64,000 bases of DNA from Symsagittifera roscoffensis (Eukaryota; Xenacoelomorpha; Acoela; Convolutidae), in the NCBI RefSeq assembly GCF_963678635.1, contig NC_087063.1:39138759-39202758 (forward strand), in the 5' to 3' direction. Position numbers and translations under genes: made by a program. Positions 1 to 12,325 of the stretch are shown in pieces (the stretch's first letter is position 1; every line of letters starts with the position of its first letter). The notes beneath the pieces are model-generated. The model was given only the letters and a program-made list of their open reading frames with translations, had not been told where the DNA came from and ran no database searches.

Positions 1-1357
1 CAGTTTGTTTAGCAAGCTATTTACTCAATGAATTTTTTAAGTGTCACGTTAGTTTCTAGACTGAATCTTTTTGACAAAACTTTGCGTTTTTTAAGCAAGC
101 CTTTTGAGCTTTGGAAAACTGAAAGATTTCAGTTCGTTTCATGTACTACTTCGGTTCGCTAAAAATTTGAGTTTTTTCTACAAGCAATTCAAACTATGAA
201 ATTTTCCAAAAGGTTTCATAGACCAAATCAGTTTCGGAAAGGTTTTGAATTCTTAAACAAGCTATTTCAAATTTGCTTCTAGAGTGAATCTAATTTTCGA
301 CAGTCTGATTTTTTAAGCAAGCTATTTGATATATGAAACTTTGAAGTAATTCAATTCATTTCACAGAGTGGATCACTTTAAGAAAAATTTGAGTTTTCCA
401 AGCAATCGATTTGAGCTTTGAAATTTTGAAGTTAACCAATACAATTGATAGACTGAAATAGGTTGCAAAAAGGTTATGGTTTTTAAACAAGGTGTTTCAG
501 CTATGAAGCTTTTCAATTTACCAAGTTGTTTCATAGACGAAATTGGTTCCCGATTTGTTTTTCATGTAAGCTACTCAAGCTTTACAAAATTGAAAAAAAA
601 AATTTTATGTACTGATCGGCTCGCAAAATTTTTTATTGTTTTAAGCAAATTATTCCAGCTTTGAAACTTTGAATTTTTTCAATTCACTTCCTAGACTGAA
701 ACGGTTTGCCAAAAAATTAGTTTTTTAAGCAAGCTATATGATCTATGAAACTTTCAAATTCTTCACCTCATTTTCTAGACTGAATTATTTCGCAAACATT
801 TTGCGTTTTTTCTTAAGCAAGCTTTTTGAGCTTTGGAAATTTGAAACTTTTCAACTCGTTTCATATACTGCAATGGTTTGCTAAAATTTTGACTTTCTTC
901 TGCAAGCTATACGCGCTTTGAATCGTTTCAAATGCTTTTATAGACAAAATCAGTTTCCCAAAAACTAAATTTTATAACAAGCTATGCGAGCCTCGAGAAT
1001 TTTGAAATAGTTTAATTCATAGACTGAATCAAATCTTAAACTGTTTGATTTTTTTGAGCAAATAATTGATTTTTGTAGCTTTGAAGTGTTTCAATTCAAT
1101 TCATAAACTGGATCAGTTTGCAAAAAATTTGAAATTTGCAAGCAAGCTATTTCAGCTCTGAAGTTTTGAAGTTAACCAATTCAATTCATATACTGGATCC
1201 ATTTGCGAAACAATTTCAGCTGTGACGATTTTTAATTTTTCCAAGTTGTTTCATAGACGAAATTGGTTCCCAATTTTTTTTTCAAGCAAGCTATTGAAGC
1301 ATAAAAAAATGAAAAAAATCAAATTTTCTTATTTACTGTATCGGCTCGCAAATTAAT
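1..1357 (+). repeat. HOR unit 1 (type a)
   Basis: The unit opens with TTTACTCAATGAATTTTTT and is almost identical to the unit at 5,435. A 62-codon open frame at 476-664 recurs unchanged exactly 5,435 bp later, showing recent copying rather than coding constraint. Confidence 0.88.
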
Positions 1358-2721
1358 CAGTTTGTTTAGCAAGCTGTTTACTCTATGAAGATTTCAAGTG
1401 TTTCACTTTATTTTCTAGACGGAATCGGTTCGACAAAACTTTGCGTTTTTTCAGCAAGCATTTTGAGCTTTGGAAAACTGGAAGATTTCAGTTCGTTTCA
1501 TGTACTACTTCGGTTCGCTAAAAGTTTGAGTTTTTTCTACAAGCAATTCAAACTATGAAACTTTCCAAAAGGTTTCATAGACCAAATCAGTTTCGAAAAG
1601 ATTTTGAATTCTTAAACAAGCTAATTCAAATTTGCTTCTAGACTGAATCTATTCTTCGACAGTCTGATTTTTTTAAGCATACTATTTGATATATGAAACT
1701 TTGAATAAATTCAATTCATGTGACAGACTGGATCACTTTAAGAAAAATTTGAGTTTTCCAAGCAATCTATTTGAGCTTTGAAGTTTTGAAGTTAATCAAT
1801 GCAATTCATAGACCGAATCAGGTAGCAAAAAGGTTGCAGTTTTTAAACAAGCTGTTTCAGCTGTGAAGCTTTTCAATTTTCCATGTTGTTTCATAGACAA
1901 AATTAATTCCCAATTTGTTTTTCATGTAAGCTACTCAAGCTTTAAAAAAATGAAAAAATTTAATTTTTTTTTATGTACTGAATCGGCTCGCAAAATTTTT
2001 TAGTGTTTTAAGCAAGTTATTCCAGCTTTGAAACATTGAATTAGTTCATTTTTTTTCCTAGACTGAAATGGTTTGCCCAAAAATCAATGTTTTAAGCAAG
2101 CTATATGATCTATGAATCATTCAAGTTCTTCTCGTCATTTTCTACACTGAATTATTTCGCAAAAATTTCGCGTTTTCTTAAGCAAGCTTTTTGAGCTTTG
2201 GAAATTTGAAATTTTTCAACTGGTTTCATATACTGCAACGGTTTGCTAAAAATTTGAGTTTTTTCTGCAAGCTATGCGCGCTAGGAATCGTTCCAAATGG
2301 TTTTACAGACAAAATCAGTTTCCCAAAAATCAATTTTTATAACAAGCTATGCGAGCTTCGAGAACTTTGAAATAATTCATTTTATAGACTGATTCAAATC
2401 TTCAACAGTTTAATTTTTTTGAGCAAATCTTTGAATTATGTAGCTTTGAAGTATTTCAATTCAATTCATAAACTCGATCAGTTTGCGAAAAGTTTGAAAT
2501 TTCCAAGCAAGCTAATTCAGCTCTGAAGATTTGAAGTTAACCAATTCAATTCATGTACTGGATCCATTTGCGAAAAAATTTCAGCTGTGACGATTTTCAA
2601 TTTTTCCAAGTTGTTTCATAGACGAAATTGGTTCCCAATTTTTTTCAAGCAAGCTATTGAAGCATAAAAAAAATGAAAGAAATCAAATTTTCTTATATAC
2701 TTAATCGGCTCGCAAATTAAT
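1358..2721 (+). repeat. HOR unit 2 (type b)
   Basis: The unit opens with GTTTACTCTATGAAGATTTC and has TAGACGGAATCGG in its first monomer, like the units at 6,793 and 9,524. Unlike those two, it lacks the 12-bp insertion in the F monomer. Confidence 0.88.
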
Positions 2722-4076
2722 CAGTTTGTTTAGCAAGCTATTTACTCAATGAAATTTTTAAGTGTTTCACGTTAGTTTCTAGACTGAATCGGTTTGACAA
2801 AACTTTGCGTTTTTTAAGCAAGCATTTTGAGCCTTGGAAAACTGAAAGATTCCAGTTCGTTTCTTGTACTACTTCGGTTCGCTAAAAGTTTGAGTTTTTT
2901 CTACAAGCAATTCAAACTATGAAACTTTCCAAAAGGTTTCATAGACCAGATCAGTTTCGGAAAGGTTTTGAATTCTTAAACAAGCTATTTCAAATTTGCT
3001 TCTAGACCGAATCTAATCTTCGACAGTCTGATTTTTTTTACGCAAGCTATTTGATATATGAAACTTTGAAGTAATTCAATTCATTTCACAGAGTGGATCA
3101 CTTTAAGAAAACTTTGGGTTTTCCAAGCAGTCGATTTGAGCTTTGAAATTTTGAAGTTAACAAAAACAATTGATAGACTGAATCAGGTTGCAAAAAGGTT
3201 GCGGTTTTTAAACAAGCTGTTTCAGCTATGAAGCTTTTCAATTTTCCAAGTTGTTTCATAGACGAAATTGGTTCCCGACTTGTTTTTCATGTAAGCTACT
3301 CAAGCTTTACAAAAATGAAAAAAAATATGTACTGAATCGGCTCGCAAAAACTTTTAGTGTTTAAGCAAGTTATTCCAGCGTTGAAACTTTAAATTTTTTC
3401 GATTCACTTCCTAAACTGAAACAGTTTGCCAAAAAGTTAGCTTTTTAAGCAAGCTATATGATCTATGAAACTTTCAAGTTCTTCACCTTATTTTCTAGAC
3501 TGAATTTTTTCGCAAACATTTTGCAATTTTTTTAAGCAAGCTTTTTGAGCTTTGGAAATATGAAATTTTTCAATTCGTTTCATGTACTGCAACGGTTTGC
3601 TAAAATTTTGGTTTTTTTGCAAGCTATACGCGCTATGAATCGTTCCAAATGGTTTTATAGACAAAATCAGTTTCCCAAAATTTGAATTTTATAACAAGCT
3701 ATGCCAGCCTCGAGAATTTTGAAATAATTCAATTTATAGACTGAATCAAATCTTGAACAGTTTGATTTTTTATGATTAATTATTTGATATTTGTAGCTTT
3801 GAAGTGTTTCAATTCAATTCATAAACTGGATCAGTTTGCGAAAAATTTGAAATTTGCAAGCAAGCTATTTCAGCTCTGAAGTTTTGAAGTTAACCAATTC
3901 AATTCATATACTGGATCCATTTGCGAAACAATTTCAGCTGTGACGACTTTCAATTTTTCCAAGTTGTTTCATAGACGAAACTGGTTCCCGATTTTTTTCA
4001 AGCCAGCTACTGAAGCATAAAAAAATGAAAAAAAAAAACAAATTTTCTTATATACTGAATCGGCTCGCAAATTAAT
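2722..4076 (+). repeat. HOR unit 3 (type c)
   Basis: The unit contains the type-c variants TTTCTTGTACTACTTCGG (near 2,861) and AAGCAGTCGATTTGAGC. It is shared with the units at 8,166 and 10,898. Confidence 0.87.
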
Positions 4077-5434
4077 CAGTTTGTTTAGCAAGCTGTTTAC
4101 TCAATGAATTTTTTAAGTGTTTCACGTTAGTTTCTAGACTGAATCTTTTTGACCAAACTTTGCGTTTTTTAAGCAACCCTTTTGAGCTTTGGAAAACTGA
4201 AAGATTTCAGTTTGTTTCATGTACTACTTCGGTTCGCAAAAAAGTTTGAGTTTTTTCTACAAGCAATTCAAACTATGAAATTTTCCAAAAGGTTTCATAG
4301 ACCAAATCAGTTTCGGAAAGGTTTTGAATTCTTAAACAAACTATTTCAAATTTGCTTCTAGACTGAATCTAATCTTCGACAATCTGATTTTTTAAGCAAG
4401 CTATTTGATATATGAAACTTTGAAGTAATTCAATTCATTTCACAGAGTGTATCATTTTAAGAAAAATTTGAGTTTTCCAAGCAATCGATTTGAGCTTTGA
4501 AATTTTGAAGTTAACCAATACAATTGATAGCCTGAAATAGGTTGCAAAAAGGTTGTGGTTTTTAAACAAAGTGTTTCAGCTATGAAGCTTTTCAATTTTC
4601 CAAGTTGTTTCATAATCGAAATTGGTTCCCGATTTGTTTTCATGTACGCTACTCAAGCTTTACAAAATTGAAAAAAAAAAATTATGTACTTAATCGGCTC
4701 GCAAAATTTTTTATTGTTTTAAGCAAATTATTCCAGCTTTGAAACTTTGAATTTTTTCAATTCACTTCCTAGACTGAAACGGTTTGCCAAAAAATTAGTT
4801 TTTTAAGCAAGCTATATGATCTATGAAACTTTCAAATTCTTCACCTCATTTTCTAGACTGAATTATTTCGCAAACATTTTGCGATTTTTCTTAAGCAAGC
4901 TTTTTGAGCTTTGGAAATATGAAATTTTTCAACTCGTTTCATGTACTGCAACGGTTTGCTAAAATTTTGGCTTTTTTTGCAAGCTATACGCGCTATGAAT
5001 CGTTCCAAATGGTTTTATAGACAAAATCAGTTTCCCAAAACTTGAATTCTATAACAAGCTATGCGAGCCTCGAGAATTTTGAAATAATTCAATTTATAGA
5101 CTGAACCAAATTTTAAACAGTTTGATTTTTTATGAGCAATCATTTGATATTTGTAGCTTTGAAGTGTTTCAATTCAATTCATAAACTGGATCAGTTTGCG
5201 AAAAATTTGAAATTTGCAAGCAAGCTATTTCAGCTCTGAAGTTTTGAAGTTAACCAATTCAATTCATATACTGGATCCATTTGCGAAACAATTTCAGCTG
5301 TGACGACTTTCAATTTTTCCAAGTTGTTTCATAGACGAAACTGGTTCCCGATTTTTTTCAAGCAAGCTACTGAAGCATAAAAAAAATGAAAAAAATCAAA
5401 TTTTCTTATATAGTGAATCGGCTCGCAAATTAAT
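4077..5434 (+). repeat. HOR unit 4 (type a', close to units 1 and 5)
   Basis: The first half matches type a (GAATTTTTTAAGTGTTTCAC). The second half matches unit 3 (GTGACGACTTTC; TTTTTTTCAAGC), so this unit looks like an a/c recombinant. Confidence 0.8.
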
Positions 5435-6792
5435 CAGTTTGTTTAGCAAGCTATTTACTCGATGAATTTTTTAAGTGTTTCACGTTAGTTTCTAGACCGA
5501 ATCTTTTTGACAAGACTTTGCGTTTTTTAAGCAAGCCTTTCGAGCTTTGGAAAACTGAAAGCTTTCAGTTCGTTTCATGTACTACTTCGGTTCGCTAAAA
5601 GTTTGAGTTTTTTCTACAAGCAATTCAAACTATGAAATTTTCCAAAAGGTTTCATAGACCAAATCAGTTTCGGAAAGGTTTTGAATTCTTAAACAAGCTA
5701 TTTCAAATTTGCTTCTAGACTGAATCTAATTTTCGACAGTCTGATTTTTTAAGCAAGCTATTTGATATATGAAACTTTGAAGTAATTCAATTCATTTCAC
5801 AGAGTGGATCACTTTAAGAAAATTTGAGTTTTCCAAGCAATCGATTTGAGCTTTGAAATTTTGAAGTTAACCAATACAATTGATAGACTGAAATAGGTTG
5901 CAAAAAGGTTATGGTTTTTAAACAAGGTGTTTCAGCTATGAAGCTTTTCAATTTACCAAGTTGTTTCATAGACGAAATTGGTTCCCGATTTGTTTTTCAT
6001 GTAAGCTACTCAAGCTTTACAAAATTGAAAAAAAAAATTTTATGTACTGATCGGCTCGCAAAATTTTTTATTGTTTTAAGCAAATTATTCCAGCTTTGAA
6101 ACTTTGAATTTTTTCAATTCACTTCCTAGACTGAAACGGTTTGCCAAAAAATTAGTTTTTTAAGCAAGCTATATGATCTATGAAACTTTCAAATTCTTCA
6201 CCTCATTTTCTAGACTGAATTATTTCGCAAACATTTTGCGTTTTTTCTTAAGCAAGCTTTTTGAGCTTTGGAAATTTGAAATTTTTCAACTCGTTTCATA
6301 TACTGCAATGGTTTGCTAAAATTTTGACTTTCTTCTGCAAGCTATACGCGCTTTGAATCGTTTCAAATGCATTTATAGACAAAATCAGTTTCCCAAAAAC
6401 TAAATTTTATAACAAGCTATGCGAGCCTCGAGAATTTTGAAATACTTCAATTTATAGACTGAATCAAATCTTAAACAGTTTGATTTTTTTGAGCAAATAA
6501 TTGATTTTTGTTGCTTTGAAGTGTTTCAATTCAATTCATAAACTGGATCAGTTTGCAAAAAATTTGAAATTTGCAAGCAAGCTATTTCAGCTCTGAAGTT
6601 CTGAAGTTAACCAATTCAATTCATATACTGGATCCATTTGCGAAACAATTTCAGCTGTGGCGATTTTTAATTTTTCCAAGTTGTTTCATAGACGAAATTG
6701 GTTCCCAATTTTTTTTTCAAGCAAGCTATTGAAGCATAAAAAAATGAAAAAAAGCAAGTTTTCTTATTTACTGTATCGGCTCGCAAATTAAT
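5435..6792 (+). repeat. HOR unit 5 (type a)
   Basis: This is a near copy of unit 1 at a distance of 5,434 bp. Differences are scattered single bases, for example CGAGCTTTGG for TGAGCTTTGG near 5,550. Confidence 0.88.
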
Positions 6793-8165
6793 CAGTTTGT
6801 TTAGCAAGCTGTTTACTCTATGAAGATTTCAAGTGTTTCACTTTATTTTCTAGACGGAATCGGTTCGACAAAACTTTGCGTTTTTTCAGCAAGCATTTTG
6901 AGCTTTGGAAAACTGGAAGATTTCAGTTCGTTTCATGTACTACTTCGGTTCGCTAAAAGTTTGAGTTTTTTCTACAAGCAATTCAAACTATGAAACTTTC
7001 CAAAAGGTTTCATAGACCAAATCAGTTTCGAAAAGATTTTGAATTCTTAAACAAGCTAATTCAAATTTGCTTCTAGACTGAATCTATTCTTCGACAGTCT
7101 GATTTTTTTAAGCATACTATTTGATATATGAAACTTTGAATAAATTCAATTCATGTGACAGACTGGAGCATTTTAAGAAAACTTTGAGTTTTCCAAGCAA
7201 TCTAGCAATCTATATGAGATTTGAAGTTTTGAAGTTAATCAATGCAATTCATAGACCGAATCAGGTTGCAAAAAGGTTGCAGTTTTTAAACAAGCTGTTT
7301 CAGCTGTGAAGCTTTTCAATTTTCCATGTTGTTTCATAGACGAAATTGGTTCCCGATTTGTTTTTCATGTAAGCTACTCAAGCTTTAAAAAAATGAAAAA
7401 ATTTAATTTTTTTTATGTACTGAATCGGCTCGCAAAATTTTTTAGTGTTTTAAGCAAGTTATTCCAGCTTTGAAACATTGAATTAATTCATTTTTTTTTC
7501 CTAGACTGAAATGGTTTGCCCAAAAATCAATGTTTTAAGCAAGCTATATGATCTATGAATCATTCAAGTTCTTCCCGTCATTTTCTACACTGAATTTTTT
7601 TGCAAACATTTCGCGTTTTCTTAAGCAAGCTTTTTGAGCTTTGGAAATTTGAAATTTTTCAACTGGTTTCATATACTGCAACGGTTTGCTAAAAATTTGA
7701 GTTTTTTCTGCAAGCTATGCGCGCTAGGAATCGTTCCAAATGCTTTTACAGACAAAATCAGTTTCCCAAAAATCAATTTTTATAACAAGCTATGCGAGCT
7801 TCGAGAACTTTGAAATAATTCATTTTATAGACTGATTCAAATCTTCAACAGTTTAATTTTTTTTGAGCAAATCTTTGAATTATGTAGCTTTGAAGTATTT
7901 CAATTCAATTCAAAAACTCGATCAGTTTGCGAAAAATTTGAAATTTCCAAGCAAGCTAATTCAGCTCTGAAGATTTGAAGTTAACCAATTCAATTCATAT
8001 ACTGGATCCATTTGCGAAAAAATTTCAGCTGTGACGATTTTCAATTTTTCCAAGTTGTTTCATAGACGAAATTGGTTCCCGATTTTTTTCAAGCAAGCTA
8101 TTGAAGCACAAAAAAAATGAAAGAAATCAAATTTTCTTATATACTGAATCGGCTCGCAAATTAAT
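6793..8165 (+). repeat. HOR unit 6 (type b with 12-bp insertion)
   Basis: This is a type b unit. It carries a 12-bp micro-duplication (CAATCTAGCAATCTATATG near 7,197) in its F monomer that is also present in unit 8 but absent from unit 2. Units 6-7 and 8-9 therefore share a dimer duplication that came after that insertion. Confidence 0.88.
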
Positions 8166-9523
8166 CGGTTTGTTTGGCAAGCTATTTACTCAATGAAATT
8201 TTTAAGTGTTTCACGTTAGTTTCTAGACTGAATCGGTTTGACAAAACTTTGCGTTTTTTAAGCAAGCATTTTGAGCTTTGGAAAACTGAAAGATTCCAGT
8301 TCGTTTCTTGTACTACTTCGGTTCGCTAAAAGTTTGAGTTTTTTCTACAAGCAATTCAAACTATGAAACTTTCCAAAAGGTTTCATAGACCAGATCAGTT
8401 TCGGAAAGGTTTTGAATTCTTAAACAAGCTATTTCAAATTTGCTTCTAGACTGAATCTAATCTTCGACAGTCTGATTTTTTTAAGCAAGCTATTTGATAT
8501 ATGAAACTTTGAAGTAATTCAATTCATTTCACAGAGTGGATCACCTTAAGAAAACTTTGAGTTTTCCAAGCAGTCGATTTGAGCTTTGAAATTTTGAAGT
8601 TAACTAAAACAATTGAAAGACTGAATCAGGTTGCAAAAAGGTTGCGGTTTTTAAACAAGCTGCTTCAGCTATGAAGCTTTTCAATTTTCCAAGTTGTTTC
8701 ATAGACGAAATTGGTTCCCGACTTGTTTTTCATGTAAGATACTCAAGCTTTACAAAAATGAAAAAAAATATATGTACTGAATCGGCTCGCAAAAAGTTTT
8801 AGTGTTTAAGCAAGTTATTCCAGCTTCGAAACTTTGAATTTTTTCAATTCACTTCCTAGACGGAAACGGTTCGCCAAAAAATTAGTTTTTTAAGCAAGCT
8901 ATATGATCTATGAAACTTTCAAGTTCTTCACCTCATTTTCTAGACTGAATTATTTTGCAAACATTTTGCGTTTTTTCTTAAGCAAGCTTTTTGAGCTTCG
9001 GAAATTTAAAATTTTTCAAATCATTTCATATACTGCAACGGTTTGCTAAAAATTTGACTTTCTTTTGCAAGCTATACGCGCTTTGAATCGTTCCAAATGG
9101 TTTTATAGACAGAATCAGTTTCCCAAAAATTTAATTTTATAACAAGCTACGCGAGCCTCGAGAATTTTGAAATAATTTCTTTTTACAGACTGAATTAAAT
9201 GTTAAACAGTTTGATTTTTTTTGAGCAAGTAGTTGATTTTTGTAGCTTTGAAGTGTTTCAATTCAATTCATAAACTGGATCAGTTTGCAAAAAATTTGAA
9301 ATTTGCAAGCAAGCTATTTCAGCTCTGAAGTTTTGAAGTTAACCAATTCAATTCATATACTGGATCCATTTGCGAAACAATTTCAGCTGTGGCGATTTTT
9401 AATTTTTCCAAGTTGTTTCATAGACGAAATTGGTTCCCAATTTTTTTTTCAAGCAAGCTATTGAAGCATAAAAAATGAAAAAAATCAAATTTTCTTATTT
9501 ACTGTATCGGCTCGCAAATTAAT
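8166..9523 (+). repeat. HOR unit 7 (type c)
   Basis: The unit opens with the variant CGGTTTGTTTGGCAAGC. Otherwise it is a near copy of units 3 and 9, including the type-c TTTCTTGTACTACTTCGG motif. Confidence 0.87.
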
Positions 9524-10897
9524 CAGTTTGTTTAGCAAGCTGTTTACTCTATGAAGATTTCAAGTGTTTCACTTTATTTTCTAGACGGAATCGCTTCGAC
9601 CAAACTTTGCGTTTTTTCAGCAAGCATTTTGAGCTTTGGAAAACTGGAAGATTTCAGTTCGTTTCATGTACTACTTCGGTTCGCTAAAAGTTTGAGTTTT
9701 TTCTACAAGCAATTCAAACTATGAAACTTTCCAAAAGGTTTCATAGACCAAATCAGTTTCGAAAAGATTTTGAATTCTTAAACAAGCTAATTCAAATTTG
9801 CTTCTAGACTGAATCTATTCTTCGACAGTCTGATTTTTTTAAGCATACTATTTGATATATGAAACTTTGAATAAATTCAATTCATGTGACAGACTGGATC
9901 ATTTTAAGAAAACTTTGAGTTTTCCAAGCAATCTAGCAATCTATATGAGATTTGAAGTTTTGAAGTTAATCAATGCAATTCATAGACCGAATCAGGTTGC
10001 AAAAAGGTTGCAGTTTTTAAACAAGCTGTTTCAGCTGTGAAGCTTTTCAATTTTCCATGTTGTTTCATAGACGAAATTGGTTCCCGATTTGTTTTTCATG
10101 TAAGCTACTCAAGCTTTAAAAAAATGAAAAAATTTAATTTTTTTTTATGTACTGAATCGGCTCGCAAAATTTTTTAGTGTTTTAAGCAAGTTATTCCAGC
10201 TTTGAAACATTGAATTAATTCATTTTTTTTTCCTAGACTGAAATGGTTTGCCCAAAAATCAATGTTTTAAGCAAGCTATATGATCTATGAATCATTCAAG
10301 TTCTTCTCGTCATTTTCTACACTGAATTTTTTTGCAAACATTTCGCGTTTTCTTAAGCAAGCTTTTTGAGCTTTGGAAATTTGAAATTTTTCAACTGGTT
10401 TCATATACTGCAACGGTTTGCTAAAAATTTGAGTTTTTTCTGCAAGCTATGCGCGCTAGGAATCGTTCCAAATGGTTTTACAGACAAAATCAGTTTCCCA
10501 AAAATCAATTTTTATAACAAGCTATGCGAGCTTCGAGAACTTTGAAATAATTCATTTTATAGACTGATTCAAATCTTCAACAGTTTAATTTTTTTTGAGC
10601 AAATCTTTGAACTATGTAGCTTTGAAGTATTTCAATTCAATTCATAAACTCGATCAGTTTGCGAAAAGTTTGAAATTTCCAAGCAAGCTAATTCAGCTCT
10701 GAAGATTTGAAGTTAACCAATTCAATTCATATACTGGATCCATTTGCGAAAAAATTTCAGCTGTGACGATTTTCAATTTTTCCAAGTTGTTTCATAGACG
10801 AAATTGGTTCCCGATTTTTTTCAAGCAAGCTATTGAAGCATAAAAAAAATGAAAGAAATCAAATTTTCTTATATACTGAATCGGCTCGCAAATTAAT
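9524..10897 (+). repeat. HOR unit 8 (type b with 12-bp insertion)
   Basis: This is a near copy of unit 6 at a distance of 2,731 bp. A 62-codon frame in it differs from the unit 6 equivalent by one residue. Confidence 0.88.
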
Positions 10898-12325
10898 CAG
10901 TTTGTTTAGCAAGCTATTTACTCATTGAAATTTTTAAGTGTTTCACGTTAGTTTCTAGACTGAATCGGTTTGACAAAACTTTGCGTTTTTTAAGCAAGCA
11001 TTTTGAGCTTTGGAAAACTGAAAGATTCCAGTTCGTTTCTTGTACTACTTCGGTTCGCTAAAAGTTTGAGTTTTTTCTACAAGCAATTCAAACTATGAAA
11101 CTTTCCAAAAGGTTTCATAGACCAGATCAGTTTCGGAAAGGTTTTGAATTCTTAAACAAGCTATTTCAAATTTGCTTCTAGACTGAATCTAATCTTCGAC
11201 AGTCTGATTTTTTTTAAGCAAGCTATTTGATATATGAAACTTTGAAGTAATTCAATTCATTTCACAGAGTGGATCACTTTAAGAAAACTTTGAGTTTTCC
11301 AAGCAGTCGATTTGAGCTTTGAAATTTTGAAGTTAACTAAAACAATTGAAAGACTGAATCAGGTTGCAAAAAGGTTGCGGTTTTTAAACAAGCTGCTTCA
11401 GCTATGAAGCTTTTCAATTTTCCAAGTTGTTTCATAGACGAAATTGGTTCCCGACTTGTTTTTCATGTAAGCTACTCAAGCTTTACAAAAATGAAAAAAA
11501 TATATGTACTGAATCGGCTCGCAAAAACTTTTAGTGTTTAAGCAAGTTTTTCCAGCTTCGAAACTTTGAATTTTTTCAATTCACTTCCTAGACGGAAACG
11601 GTTCGCCAAAAATTTAGTTTTTTAAGCAAGCTATATGATCTATGAAACTTTCAAGTTCTTCACCTCATTTTCTAGACTGAATAATTTTGCAAACATTTTG
11701 CGTTTTTTCTTAAGCAAGCTTTTTGAGCTTCGGAAATTTGAAATTTTTCAAATCATTTCATATACTGCAACGGTTTGCTAAAAATTTGACTTTCTTTTGC
11801 AAGCTATACGCGCTTTGAATCGTTCCAAATGGTTTTATAGACAGAATCAGTTTCCCAAAAATTAAATTTTATAACAAGCTACGCGAGCCTCGAGAATTTT
11901 GAAATAATTCACTTTACAGACTGAATCAAATGTTAAACAGTTTGATTTTTTTTGAGCAAATAGTTGATTTTTGTAGCTTTGAAGTGTTTCAATTCAATTC
12001 ATAAACTGGATCAGTTTGTAAAAAATTTGAAATTTGCAAGCAAGCTATTTCAGCTTTGAAGTTTTGAAGTTAACCAATTCAATTCATATACTGGATCCAT
12101 TTGCGAAACAATTTCAGCTGTGACGATTTTTAATTTTTCCAAGTTGTTTCGAAATTGGTTCCCAATTTTTCTTTCAAGCAAGCTATTGAAGCATAAAAAA
12201 ATTTAAAACGAAATTGGTTCCCAAGACGAAATTGGTTCCCAATTTTTTTTTCAAGCAAGCTATTGAAGCATAAAAAATTAAAAAAGTCAAATTGTCTTAT
12301 ATACTGAATCGGCTCGCAAATTAAT
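10898..12325 (+). repeat. HOR unit 9 (type c, lengthened)
   Basis: This is a type c unit about 70 bp longer than its siblings. A G-class segment beginning GAAATTGGTTCCCAA is present three times, at 12,151, 12,210 and 12,228, with part of the following H monomer also doubled. Confidence 0.87.
12151..12270 (+). repeat. Local triplication of a G-monomer segment
   Basis: GAAATTGGTTCCC starts at 12,151, 12,210 and 12,228. The first and third copies are followed by TTTCAAGCAAGCTATTGAAGC. The usual CATAGAC before the first copy is missing. It reads as a replication-slippage or repair scar inside unit 9. Confidence 0.8.

Noticed and set aside
476-10040. 62-codon frames at 476, 5,911, 7,121 and 9,852 as genes
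   Set aside because: Same reasoning: the copies recur only with the HOR units, and other units carry stops or indels in the same place.
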